A stretch of DNA of 44,999 nt from a virus, in IMG/VR virus record IMGVR_UViG_3300037010_003556, positions 1 through 44,999 of that record; one strand, written 5' to 3'. The position numbers were made by a program, and so were the translations under genes. Below are positions 27,096 through 34,059 of the stretch, piece after piece. The notes beneath the pieces are model-generated. The model did no database searches. It saw only the letters and a list, made by a program, of their open reading frames with translations, and had not been told where the DNA came from. Each line of letters opens with the position of its first letter. The stretch's first letter is position 1.

Positions 27096-27171
27096 AATTA
27101 AAATAATATCTAAATATGAATATTAAATTTCGTTAGAAATTTAATATGAAGATTTGGATATTATTTTAATT
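27096..27171. repeat. Large cruciform/hairpin: 36-base arms, 4-base loop
   Basis: Left arm 27096-27131, loop GTTA 27132-27135, right arm 27136-27171. Pairing: AATTAAAATAATATC with GATATTATTTTAATT (15 bp), a T.G position, AAAT/ATTT, a 4x4 internal loop (ATGA/GAAG), then ATATTAAATTTC with GAAATTTAATAT (12 bp). It adjoins the GC-rich palindrome and lies between iteron clusters, as in single-strand origins or initiator sites. Confidence 0.8.
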
Positions 27172-27514
27172 GTTGCGAAAAATTTTTTTTTCGATTTAAT
27201 GAATAACTGTATAATTGGATAAGTGGATAAATACTTTGATCAAGTATTTATTCATTGGATAATTGAATTATTTTTTATTTGTCCAATGGATAAATTTTTG
27301 ATTTATCCTTGATCAAATGTTTGTTCAATTATCCAACGAACAGTTGGATAAACTGATTTGTTTTTCAATTGGATAGCTGGATAAAAACAAATCGATTTAT
27401 CCCATTTGTTGGATAAACAAATCAGTTTGTACTTGGATAAATAAACTTTGTTGGATAAATAAAATGTTTATCCAACAAAAAGTTGGATAAAATAAAAGTT
27501 GGATAAATCCTCGA

Positions 27515-27859
27515 TCAAGTATTTTGGATAAAATCTAATCTATTATCCTCTGATCCTGACTTCAAATTTTTGAAAACATTGCATCCACGTCTTGTTTGTG
27601 TTTTATTATACATGATCTTGATATTATCCTCCTCCTTATATTTACGTTTTCTCCTCTTTTTTTGTTTGTTTCTATCCAATGAGTTTTTTGGTGGCGGAGT
27701 ATAGGGACCAATCCTATGTTGAGTTGGATTTGCAATCAAATAATCCAACTCATCCAACAACTGCATAAGTTCAGGATTGCATGGATAGTTTTCTCTATAT
27801 GTTCGAACAAGTTTCTCCAAACTTAATTTTTTGATCACATCCACATAAACAACAGTCAT
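27515..27859 (-). CDS. Small basic protein, unknown
   Basis: 114 residues, ATG after AAAGGAGGG, driven by a good promoter 30 bases upstream. N-terminal helix (MTVVYVDVIKKLSLEKLVRT) and a LMQLLDELDYLIANP segment, followed by a very basic stretch (RNKQKKRRKRKYKEED, residues 69-84) that could bind nucleic acid. It is the only well-supported gene inside the origin-like region and reads away from the replication genes. An origin-binding or early regulatory role is possible but unproven. Confidence 0.7.
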   Translation of the reverse strand: MTVVYVDVIKKLSLEKLVRTYRENYPCNPELMQLLDELDYLIANPTQHRIGPYTPPPKNSLDRNKQKKRRKRKYKEEDNIKIMYNKTQTRRGCNVFKNLKSGSEDNRLDFIQNT

Positions 27860-27890
27860 ATTGAATCCCTCCTTTCTTGTTTTTAAGGAT

Positions 27891-27919
27891 AAAATATATT
27901 ACATATATTGCAAAGTCAA
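27891..27919 (-). promoter_or_regulatory. Promoter for 114-aa gene (TTGACT-17-TATTTT)
   Basis: Minus strand TTGACT (27919-27914), 17-base spacer, TATTTT (27896-27891). Identical hexamers and spacing to the late-operon promoter. Confidence 0.7.
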
Positions 27920-28767
27920 TATTTATATCCAACAAAACCAAAATATTTATCCTCCTTGTTGGATAAATATTTGTTGGATAAATATTTGTTGGATAGTTGG
28001 ATAAATCAAAATTTATCAAAAAATTAAAAAATCAAACAATCAGATTTTAAAAGGATTTGTAACTGTTTGATTTTTATGCAAAACAAAAATTTCAAACAAA
28101 AGAAAAACAAAAAAACTTGATAAAATTCCATCAAAATTCTCTAAAATTGTAACCGTTTGATTTTTAAGGATTTCATTCAATCACCATTCAATCTCTGCAC
28201 ATGGGGCAAGGGGAAAATCAAAGAATAACACAAAACTCACATTCATTTATCCACCTCGATAAACATTGACTCCAGCAAACCCAGTATTCATCGTTATCCA
28301 ACCAAATAATACAATTTTTCCCAATTATCCAACCAAAAACACTGTATCCACACAGATTGTCAGATTCCACAGAAAATCCACAAAAAAATTAACCATCTGA
28401 TTTTACACAAAATAAAAAAATCTGTTCCTATATGCAGAAAAATCAAAATTCAAAAATTGTATTTTTCACCAAAATCAAACGAGTTGGATAAATAAAAATC
28501 AAACAAGAAAGGATAAATAATTTCAAAACAAACACCAATAGGATAAGAAAAAATAAGGAAGGATAAACAAAAACAAGAAAGGATAAATAATTTCAAAACA
28601 AAGGATCAAAATAAAAGAGTCCAAGAACAAACGCAAGAAACAAATAGATTGGTTCAAAGAAATAAATATCCACACAAACATTTTATCCAACTTTTAATTT
28701 ATCCTACAAATAAATTCTTTGCCCAGTATATATAAAACCTTTGTTGATTTATCCAATTTTCCACATC

Positions 28768-28912
28768 TATCCAAAATCCACAAATTATCCAATTTTTCCC
28801 ATATATCCAAAATACACAAAAAATTTTGTAGGAGAAGTGACCAATCTATCCAAAATACACAAAAAATTTTATCCATCTATCCAATTTCCCCCATCTATCC
28901 AAAATCCACAAA
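28768..28912 (+). repeat. Four direct repeats TATCCAAAAT(C/A)CACAAA
   Basis: Copies begin at 28768, 28804, 28847 and 28896, separated by 36, 43 and 49 bases. The second and fourth are followed by self-complementary AAAATTTTGT(A/G)G, the fourth forming CCACAAAA-AA-TTTTGTGG, and by a GAAGTG / GAGGTG(C)CA extension. They resemble iterons; TATCC-CACA words are close to DnaA boxes (TTATCCACA). Confidence 0.6.
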
Positions 28913-28968
28913 AAATTTTGTGGTGAGGTGCCATTTTCGACAACAAAAAAATATCCCAACATCCAACA

Positions 28969-29016
28969 GGTGGGGGTAGGTAGGATAACCCACCGAAATA
29001 ATTGGCTATCCTACCC
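28969..29016 (+). repeat. Mutually exclusive stem pair downstream of 187-aa gene
   Basis: GGTGGG (28969-28974) can pair with CCCACC (28989-28994), or GGTAGGATA (28979-28987) with TATCCTACC (29007-29015). The two helices cannot form together because the second left arm lies within the loop of the first. Their closeness to the 29027-29054 hairpin suggests an RNA switch or attenuator-like 3' region. Confidence 0.5.
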
Positions 29017-29026
29017 TTGGGAACGT

Positions 29027-29059
29027 GTTAGGCCATTTACATCAATGGCCTAACTTTTT
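29027..29059 (+). terminator. Terminator-like hairpin (stem GTTAGGCCATT)
   Basis: GTTAGGCCATT (29027-29037), loop TACATC, AATGGCCTAAC (29044-29054), then TTTTTC. In plus orientation it is a rho-independent terminator shape that would block transcription from the left into the 187-aa gene; in minus orientation it spans that gene's stop codon without a following U-run. Confidence 0.65.
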
Positions 29060-29600
29060 CCCAATATGTCTTTGCAGCATTCTTTTTCCACCCTTCGAGC
29101 GCCTTGATGTTTTCAGGTGATAAAGATGAAAGATTCCAAGCTTCACTTGCATAATTATTCAAGTAGCTCGACATCTTTTGATACAATTTCCTACTTTTTT
29201 CATCAAGCTCTTTCGGCTTGATGTTTCCCTTCAAAGCATTCGCTATTGATCGATAATCAATGTCTGAAGACGAAACAGAAGACGAAACAGAAGACGAAAC
29301 AGAAGACGAAACAGACGTTGATATAGTCGATGTTCCCTTCAATCTTTGCAAGCGCTTTTCCAGCGCTTGCTTTCGCTGAGTCAAAATCTCAATCTCTTTT
29401 AGTGTTGCTCTTGTTTGCAAACATCTTTCATACTCTTTTGCGTCAGCAAGAAACTGTTTTCTTGCCTTGCGTTCCAATGTTGCCAGCAGTTTTTCCCGTC
29501 TTGCTTCCTTCGTTTCTGCTACTTCCTTCATTTCCACTTTTGCTTCCTTCGTTTCTGCTACTTCCTTCATTTCCTTTTCCTGCTTTGTTCCTTTTGTCAT
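29037..29600 (-). CDS. Charged, low-complexity coiled-coil protein
   Basis: 187 residues, ATG after ATAAGGAG, with a good promoter at 29741-29769. The first 30 residues contain a tandem repeat EVAETKEA(K/R), then a Lys/Glu/Arg/Leu-rich coiled coil (about 30-90), a Ser-rich linker of SSVS units at about 95-112, and a C-terminal domain (about 113-187) with YQKMSSYLNNYASEAWNLSS and ALEGWKKNAAKTYWEKVRP. The low-complexity parts suggest slippage-driven length change. I do not recognise it. It is isolated in a non-coding region, so probably regulated on its own. Confidence 0.65.
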   Translation of the reverse strand: MTKGTKQEKEMKEVAETKEAKVEMKEVAETKEARREKLLATLERKARKQFLADAKEYERCLQTRATLKEIEILTQRKQALEKRLQRLKGTSTISTSVSSSVSSSVSSSVSSSDIDYRSIANALKGNIKPKELDEKSRKLYQKMSSYLNNYASEAWNLSSLSPENIKALEGWKKNAAKTYWEKVRPLM

Positions 29601-29650
29601 TGCTCGTCTCCTTATAATTTATCGATTTTCCTTCTGTTTCCATTATCTTT

Positions 29651-29691
29651 TTTCCTATGGGAAAAACAGAAGGGAAAATTCCCATAGGAAA
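29651..29691. repeat. 13-bp inverted repeat in 5' leader of 187-aa gene
   Basis: TTTCCTATGGGAA (29651-29663), 15-base spacer, TTCCCATAGGAAA (29679-29691), between the promoter and the start codon. It may be an operator or a leader hairpin. Confidence 0.65.
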
Positions 29692-29740
29692 CTGGCGAAA
29701 CCATAGCTTGTCAAAGAACGTCTATGTACTATTTGATTCT

Positions 29741-29769
29741 CTTATATATCGATTTTTCCTTTGTGTCAA
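29741..29769 (-). promoter_or_regulatory. Promoter for 187-aa gene (TTGACA-17-TATAAG)
   Basis: Minus strand TTGACA (29769-29764), 17-base spacer, TATAAG (29746-29741). Strong sigma-70 match, about 140 bases upstream of the start codon. Confidence 0.7.
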
Positions 29770-29907
29770 GGGAAAAATGATACCATCTTATATCCTTTTG
29801 AAGACTGATTCAGGAAACAGGGTTTTTTGGCAGAATGGAATCGAAATATGCCAACGTCTATTGGGAAAAATCGACTTTGGGAAAAATAGGACGCAACGTC
29901 ATAAATC

Positions 29908-30050
29908 GGATAGGCATTCAGAGAATGGACATCCCGTTCACAAAGTGGATATCCGTTCAGAAAGAGGATGTCCTGTTCAGAAAGTGGATATCCGTTCATT
30001 GAATGGACATCCTGTTCACAGATCGGATATGCAATCAGCGAACGGATAGG
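29908..30050 (+). repeat. 39-bp tandem repeat of alternating 19- and 20-bp half-units
   Basis: GGAY(A/G) starts occur at 29908, 29927, 29947, 29966, 29986, 30005, 30025 and 30044, so spacing alternates exactly 19, 20, 19, 20, 19, 20, 19. Half-units read like GGATATCCGTTCAGAAAGA and GGACATCCTGTTCACAGAT. Most contain a GGAxxTCC palindrome. Iteron-like DNA-binding array or partition/origin site. Confidence 0.85.
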
Positions 30051-30060
30051 AAAACACTGA

Positions 30061-31080
30061 ATGATCCTCGTTCAGGATATCCTATCCTAAAAGTCTGTGG
30101 ATAAAGTTTTGGGAAAATCAAAATTTTATCCTTAATCGGCAAACGCCGGAACCACATCGGAAAAATTGGGTCCTAATTTTGGGGATAATTTTGGTTTTGG
30201 GGATAAGTGTTTTGGGGATAAGCAAATTTTGTATGTACGGGATATCTGTCCTTTCTGTTTTTTGTGGATTGGGGAGAGTTTGGTTTTGTGGATTGGGGAG
30301 AGTTATGGAATGGGGATAGATTGGGGGAGTTGGATATTATCCTCATTTTATATGATGTTATGGGGGATCATGTTCCTTTGGTTTCTTTGGATACCGTGTT
30401 TAAATGGCGTGAGAGACGTTTTAAAACGATTTTTATAGCAAGACGATAAAACGTATGGCTTGCTGTTGAAGTAGCTCTTAAATGGCTTGAGAATCGTTTG
30501 ATTGAGCTTTTGGTCTGTTCGTCTGTTGGTCTGAACGGGTTTTTCGATTTATTTCATTTTTTGCTTGATTCTATTGATGCTTTTTGATATGACGACATTG
30601 ACATCAAATTATGTTGATGTCGATCATAGTAAATGCTCAATTTTACTGTGATCATGTTCTTTTACCCTGCCTTGTTTTCCTACCTTGCCTTGGATACTAT
30701 CTCGTTTTCGGGATAAGTCCGGTTTGGATAGGTTTCCTTCCTTTTGGAATTGGAAACCGCAAGGAATCCCTGGTACCCTATCGATAGGCTCTTGGGACAC
30801 CCTGTTCAAATACAGCATGGTACGGCATAATGACATATCCAACAATGTTGGATATGCGACCATCCGCAAGATGGTTCCTGCCTCCATTGGATATTGTTCC
30901 AATGTGGATGGCTCTTTGACAATTAGGGATAGTTGGAGGAACAGCGGTATATACGAGGTTCCAGTATGGACAGCCGCAGGCATAGAGAAGGCGGATAGCA
31001 TCCTACAAAAGTTATTGAGCGGATAGCAAGATTTCTTTTGTATAGCTAACATATTGAAATATTACGATATATTGCATCGG
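30061..31080. other. Long stretch without a supported gene
   Basis: Seen here: three TTTTGGGGATAA copies at about 30177-30220; a TTTTGTGGATTGGGGAGAGTT duplication at about 30260 and 30283; imperfect copies of TTAAATGGCGTGAGAGACGTTT near 30400 and 30478; hairpins GACATCAA/TTGATGTC (30600-30621) and GATCATAGTAAA/TTTACTGTGATC (30622-30653); an 11-bp palindrome CATATCCAACA-A-TGTTGGATATG (30834-30856). An open frame at 30685-31026 lacks a ribosome site and a normal start. Confidence 0.6.
30834..30856. repeat. Near-perfect palindrome, operator-like
   Basis: CATATCCAACA A TGTTGGATATG: 11-bp arms around a single base. A loop this short cannot form an RNA hairpin readily, so a dimeric protein-binding site is more likely. 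Confidence 0.55.
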
Positions 31081-31090
31081 GAATCGCTCA

Positions 31091-31333
31091 ATTATCCAAT
31101 TGCCTTGTTCAATTGGATAATGAGTTTGTTCTCTTATCCGATTCCAATTTGTTTGTTTTGTTAAAGCTTATTGGAATTGGATATAACATGGTTGAATTTA
31201 TACCATGTTGGACATCTGCTATCCTGAATCACTCATACTATAGACGGGTACTTGTAGTGCCCATCTATAGTATATCCCACATAAAAAAGCATATATAATT
31301 ATACAAAACTTGTATAATTATATATGCTTTTTT
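31091..31333 (+). repeat. Cluster of five consecutive hairpins upstream of 54-aa gene
   Basis: H1 31091-31121: ATTATCCAATTG/CAATTGGATAAT (12 bp). H2 31135-31183: TATCCGATTCCAAT/ATTGGAATTGGATA (14 bp, one G.T). H3 31185-31209: AACATGGT/ACCATGTT (8 bp). H4 31235-31273: ATACTATAGA/TCTATAGTAT plus inner GGGTACT/AGTGCCC with one wobble and loop TGT. H5 31283-31333 is the terminator listed separately. Little sequence is left unpaired between them. Confidence 0.8.
31283..31333. terminator. Strong bidirectional rho-independent terminator
   Basis: A 24-bp perfect stem: left arm 31283-31306 beginning AAAAAAGCATATATAA, loop AAC, right arm 31310-31333 ending TATATGCTTTTTT, with a T-run continuing to 31334. 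It separates the origin-like region from the accessory cassette; on either strand it presents a stem followed by U's. Confidence 0.85.
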
Positions 31334-31364
31334 TGTTCCTGATCTTATCCAAAAGGAGGATACC

Positions 31365-31529
31365 ATGAGATGGTTTTTCGTTGTACGTAGTAACCGGGGA
31401 TGGGAGATGTCCCTCAGAGTGCATAGGGGGGATATTGTGGTTGGATGCTCTGATTCTCCCCGAGAAGGGGGGATGTTGTGCAAAGAATGTAGGGACAGGA
31501 AGTGTCCCTACAAGAAATTGTGCAAGTAA
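31365..31529 (+). CDS. 54-aa cysteine-rich (zinc-binding) small protein
   Basis: ATG at 31365 follows AAAAGGAGG at ideal distance, stop TAA at 31529. The protein begins MRWFFVVRSNRGWEMSLRVH and ends with a Cys cluster: C39xxC42, C47 and C53 (MLCKECRDRKCPYKKLCK), plus C28, suggesting one zinc site. It sits between a strong terminator upstream and a hairpin downstream, so it appears to be a separate transcription unit or leader gene of the GATase/amidoligase cassette. No family recognised. Confidence 0.75.
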   Translation: MRWFFVVRSNRGWEMSLRVHRGDIVVGCSDSPREGGMLCKECRDRKCPYKKLCK

Positions 31530-31533
31530 TAAT

Positions 31534-31561
31534 GGGGGATAGGATTTATTTCCTATCCCCC
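31534..31561 (+). terminator. Hairpin after 54-aa gene
   Basis: GGGGGATAGGA (31534-31544), loop TTTATT, TCCTATCCCCC (31551-31561): a perfect 11-bp stem five bases after the stop, followed by ATTTCTGTTT, a weak T-tract. Probable terminator or mRNA-stabilising 3' hairpin. Confidence 0.7.
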
Positions 31562-31617
31562 ATTTCTGTTTGTACAAACCTTTGTTGGATAATAGGAAGT
31601 ACTCAGATATTGGATAG

Positions 31618-31678
31618 TAGATAATGCCAAAAGAATGGATAGGAGACATTCTCCTATCTATCCTTTTGTTGTTATCTA
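31618..31678 (+). ncRNA. Long imperfect hairpin, RNA-like (29-base arms)
   Basis: Left arm 31618-31646, loop CAT, right arm 31650-31678. Segments TAGATAA/TTATCTA, AAAAG/CTTTT and GATAGGAGA/TCTCCTATC pair perfectly; the two intervening 4-base segments pair mainly through G.U and A-U with single mismatches. Symmetric length and wobbles suggest selection at the RNA level. It might be a leader structure or small RNA ahead of the GATase gene. Confidence 0.5.
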
Positions 31679-31811
31679 TCAAACGAAAGGAGGGATGCTG
31701 CTATATCCTACGTTAGGCTAAAAATACAGGTACTACATTCAAAAATTGGATTGTTCTCCCTAACTATCCAATCTTTGAAAGGTTTGTATATGTATTGCAA
31801 GCTAACTCAGG

Positions 31812-31848
31812 AAAACCTTGGATATAAGACGATGTATCCAAGGGTTTT
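31812..31848 (+). terminator. Terminator-like hairpin upstream of GATase gene
   Basis: AAAACCTTGGATA (31812-31824) pairs with TATCCAAGGGTTTT (31835-31848) with one bulged G, followed by ATTGTTATTGTTTC. It lies about 90 bases before the GATase start and may act as an attenuator. Confidence 0.5.
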
Positions 31849-31935
31849 ATTGTTATTGTTTCTATAGGTATAGCTATAGAGGACATAACTTCTAACATAA
31901 ACTATCCAACTATACATGGATAGGGAAAGGACAGT

Positions 31936-32721
31936 ATGTGCATAATTATTTCTAATTGGGGAGCAAAAACCATAGAGGAGGATATCCTCAAAAATAGTTG
32001 GGAAAATAACGACGATGGTGCAGGTATAGTATACTTGAACCATGATCGTTTGTTTGTCCAAAAGGGGATAATGATGTTCCAAGATTTTTTGGAGATGTAT
32101 AACAAAGTGAGGATGTTTCCTCACGTTATACACTTCCGTATTGGAACATCAGGAATGGATGCAAGAGGATGTACGCATCCGTTCCCAATCACCAAGAGTC
32201 CTAAGGCACTAAATGCCATGTCCTATTCCACAAATGGGGTTGTTCTTGCCCATAATGGAATATTGGGACAGGGTGAAGGCATTTTGTCAGATACACAAGT
32301 CTTTGTAAAAGACTTTATGTATCCGTTGTGCAAGGTGGTAGGGGATAAGATCATGTCAAATAAGTACGTAAAGGACTTGATCGAGTCTCAGTTAAAAGGA
32401 ACAAACCGAATAATCCTGGTACATCCAAAACTTGGAGTAAGGATATTCGGGAAAGGTTGGGTAGAAGAAAAAGGAATTTTCTACTCCAATCGATCTTTCT
32501 CCTACAGTTTCCGAATGTTGGATTTTTCGAAATCCGACAAATTCGGTTTCTGTGAATGCAGTATCTGTGGAGACCTGTATCGAGAAAGGGATTGGGACAG
32601 ATATTTGTTTAGGATGGATTCAGACGAACTATCGGAGTTGGACACAATTTTCGATGAAGTGTGTCCAAAGTGTTATTACGACATGGTGGAAACTCCTACA
32701 AAATGGGAGGATAAACTATGA
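31936..32721 (+). CDS. Class II glutamine amidotransferase-like protein (Ntn hydrolase)
   Basis: 261 residues; ATG after GGGAAAGGA. Class II GATases release ammonia from glutamine using an N-terminal Cys exposed after Met removal. Here Cys2 follows Met1 (MCIIISNWG), then NDDGAGI (25-31), HFRIGTSG (66-73), HPFP (81-84) and LAHNGIL (105-110), all expected features of the glutaminase fold (the oxyanion-hole Asn-Gly is HNG). A C-terminal extension has C206, C208, C211, C243 and C246, a likely zinc ribbon. The 435-aa-frame amidoligase lies 66 bases downstream; this GATase would feed it ammonia or remove an amide. Phage relatives beginning MCxxx exist. Confidence 0.85.
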   Translation: MCIIISNWGAKTIEEDILKNSWENNDDGAGIVYLNHDRLFVQKGIMMFQDFLEMYNKVRMFPHVIHFRIGTSGMDARGCTHPFPITKSPKALNAMSYSTNGVVLAHNGILGQGEGILSDTQVFVKDFMYPLCKVVGDKIMSNKYVKDLIESQLKGTNRIILVHPKLGVRIFGKGWVEEKGIFYSNRSFSYSFRMLDFSKSDKFGFCECSICGDLYRERDWDRYLFRMDSDELSELDTIFDEVCPKCYYDMVETPTKWEDKL

Positions 32722-32786
32722 TAACAATAACACGTATTTTTGGGATATTATTCCTTATTGGTTTCCTATTCACAAGAGGAGGATGA
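32718..32786 (+). CDS. 22-aa hydrophobic microprotein (candidate)
   Basis: An ATG at 32718 overlaps the GATase stop (ATGA) and has GGGAGG upstream; the stop TGA at 32786 is one base before the amidoligase ATG. The peptide MITITRIFGILFLIGFLF plus a TRGG end is almost entirely hydrophobic, fitting one short transmembrane helix. The final Arg-Gly-Gly is encoded by the amidoligase ribosome site (AGAGGAGGA), so its resemblance to ubiquitin-like tails may be accidental. Coupled translation is the simplest alternative role. Confidence 0.5.
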   Translation: MITITRIFGILFLIGFLFTRGG

Positions 32787-32787
32787 A

Positions 32788-34047
32788 ATGTCACAAGTGG
32801 ATAATATAGTAGAAGAGGATAATGTAGTAGTAGAGGATAATAGAGTAGAAGAGACATTTCGTTGTATTGGATGTCACAACGATGTTTGGGAAGATGAAGT
32901 AGCTGTTCAATTAAATGATCGTCTGGTCATTTGTTCTGCTTGTGAGGAGGATTTTGTTTTATGTCCTGAATGCGGGGAATATCATAGGAGTGATGATACA
33001 CATCTGCATTGTGCAGAATGTGGGGGATTGATTGAGAGTAATTGGGACATTGGGATTTCTGGAGGGGGTACCGATGCTCCCAACAATCTGTGTGATGATG
33101 AAGTCCTATGTTTGTCCTGCTCCGATGAATATTTCTTCTGCGATTACTGCAGGAGATATGTTAATCGGGACGACGATCATTACCATTGTCCACAATGTGG
33201 GACGTTGCTACTCGACGAGGGGGATATTTGTCCCAATTGTGCGAGGACTCCTGAAAGTGACGGGTTGTACCATGTCAATCCGCCCATGCATTACTTCTAT
33301 CTCGACAATGACCCGATGGGACGGTATATCGGGATAGAGTTAGAGTTTGAGGTAGATGTCGAGGATGATGAGGATAATAGGAGATACTTGGTTGACTGGT
33401 TTAAATCATCCAAGTTCTCTTATTACTTCTGGTTGAAGTCAGATGGTTCCTTGTCCTCTGAAGGAGGGGTTGAATTATGTAGTCATCCAATGACCTGGAA
33501 CTACTGGAGGATATATGGTTTCCAGTTGTTGGAGGATTTGGTTGAGGAGCTCTCGGATAGAGGAGCTTCCGCCTGGAACCAGAAAATCTCTACGTGTGGG
33601 ATCCACCTGTCGTTTTCCAACGACTGGTGGGAAGGATCCCACCATTTAGGGAGGACATGTAGGTGGATATACGAACACAATGGGTTTATACACGATATAT
33701 CCTGTAGAAAGTGGGAGCAACTGGAAAGGTGGGCAAATCCCAAGTACTATTCGGACAAATGGGATGCCTACAAAACTGCGGTTAAGAGGTATGCTCCCAC
33801 AAGGTATCTTGCGCTCAATCTCTCGAATAACAAGAGGGTAGAGTGTAGGATATTTCGCTCATCCTTAAACATTGAGAGGATAAGGGCGTACTTTGAGATA
33901 GTAAAAGCAATAATTGAGTTTACAAGAGATAAAATAGGATTGAAAGCCGATATTACATCCTTTTTTGCCTTCATAAACAAGCAAAAAGGACAGTATCGAG
34001 ATGTCCTAAAAAAGTATGCCGATGTATTTGATAAATACATTGGATAG
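32788..34047 (+). CDS. Amidoligase (COOH-NH2 ligase) with N-terminal zinc ribbons
   Basis: 419 residues from the ATG at 32788, one turn after AGAGGAGG; an in-frame start 16 codons earlier overlaps the microprotein and lacks a ribosome site. Residues 26-151 hold eight CxxC knuckles (26/29, 49/52, 59/62, 75/78, 108/111, 118/121, 134/137, 148/151), about four zinc ribbons. From 179 comes the amidoligase fold of the glutamine-synthetase-like superfamily: RYIGIELEFEVD (181-190), SDGSLSSEGGVEL (218-230), STCGIHLSFS (268-277) and RYLALNLSNNKRVECRIFRS. These match the metal/ATP-binding pattern GIExEFE, DGS, CGxHxHxS and N-hxN-xxxx-E-x-R-x-F. It likely forms an amide on an unknown peptide. Confidence 0.85.
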   Translation: MSQVDNIVEEDNVVVEDNRVEETFRCIGCHNDVWEDEVAVQLNDRLVICSACEEDFVLCPECGEYHRSDDTHLHCAECGGLIESNWDIGISGGGTDAPNNLCDDEVLCLSCSDEYFFCDYCRRYVNRDDDHYHCPQCGTLLLDEGDICPNCARTPESDGLYHVNPPMHYFYLDNDPMGRYIGIELEFEVDVEDDEDNRRYLVDWFKSSKFSYYFWLKSDGSLSSEGGVELCSHPMTWNYWRIYGFQLLEDLVEELSDRGASAWNQKISTCGIHLSFSNDWWEGSHHLGRTCRWIYEHNGFIHDISCRKWEQLERWANPKYYSDKWDAYKTAVKRYAPTRYLALNLSNNKRVECRIFRSSLNIERIRAYFEIVKAIIEFTRDKIGLKADITSFFAFINKQKGQYRDVLKKYADVFDKYIG

Positions 34048-34059
34048 GAGGGACAGGAA

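Larger units (their letters stand above)
26595..27530. repeat. TTGGATAA iteron field (origin-like region)
   Basis: The 9-base word TTGGATAAA/TTTATCCAA and close variants occur more than 20 times in both orientations, densest at 26595-26860 and 27205-27530, for example the runs GTTGGATAAATATTTTGTTGG near 26737. The stretch is almost pure A/T otherwise, carries no convincing gene, and lies exactly between the divergent structural and replication arms. This is the look of an origin with iteron-like initiator sites, or a packaging/recombination locus. Confidence 0.7.
27860..29036. other. Gene-free, repeat-rich AT stretch
   Basis: Besides the promoter at 27891-27919 I see no gene with a ribosome site. 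It holds: further TTGGATAA iterons at 27955-28015; a 20-base direct repeat TTGTAAC(T/C)GTTTGATTTTTA at 28057 and 28147; AAAGGATAAATAATTTCAAAACAAA copied at about 28509 and 28578; scattered TTATCCAC words; the repeats at 28768-28912 and the structured 3' region at 28969-29054. Two open frames around 28700-28980 are repeats read through and lack start signals. Confidence 0.7.

Noticed and set aside
28694-28979. Open frames of 60-86 codons rich in Pro/Ile/Tyr and Lys
   Set aside because: They are simply translations of the TATCCAAAAT repeats and lack start signals.
29657-30049. 130-codon plus-strand frame (and minus-strand frame) through the 39-bp repeat
   Set aside because: 39 is divisible by three so the array is open in several frames by chance; no ribosome site and no coding character outside the repeat.
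30685-31026. 113-codon open frame on the plus strand
   Set aside because: It begins with TTG, has no ribosome site, and contains the palindrome at 30834-30856; the amino acid pattern is not clearly protein-like. Kept as unproven.
31693-31720. 8-codon ORF after AAAGGAGGG at 31693
   Set aside because: The ribosome site is only one base from the ATG and the peptide is tiny; could be a leader but nothing supports it.
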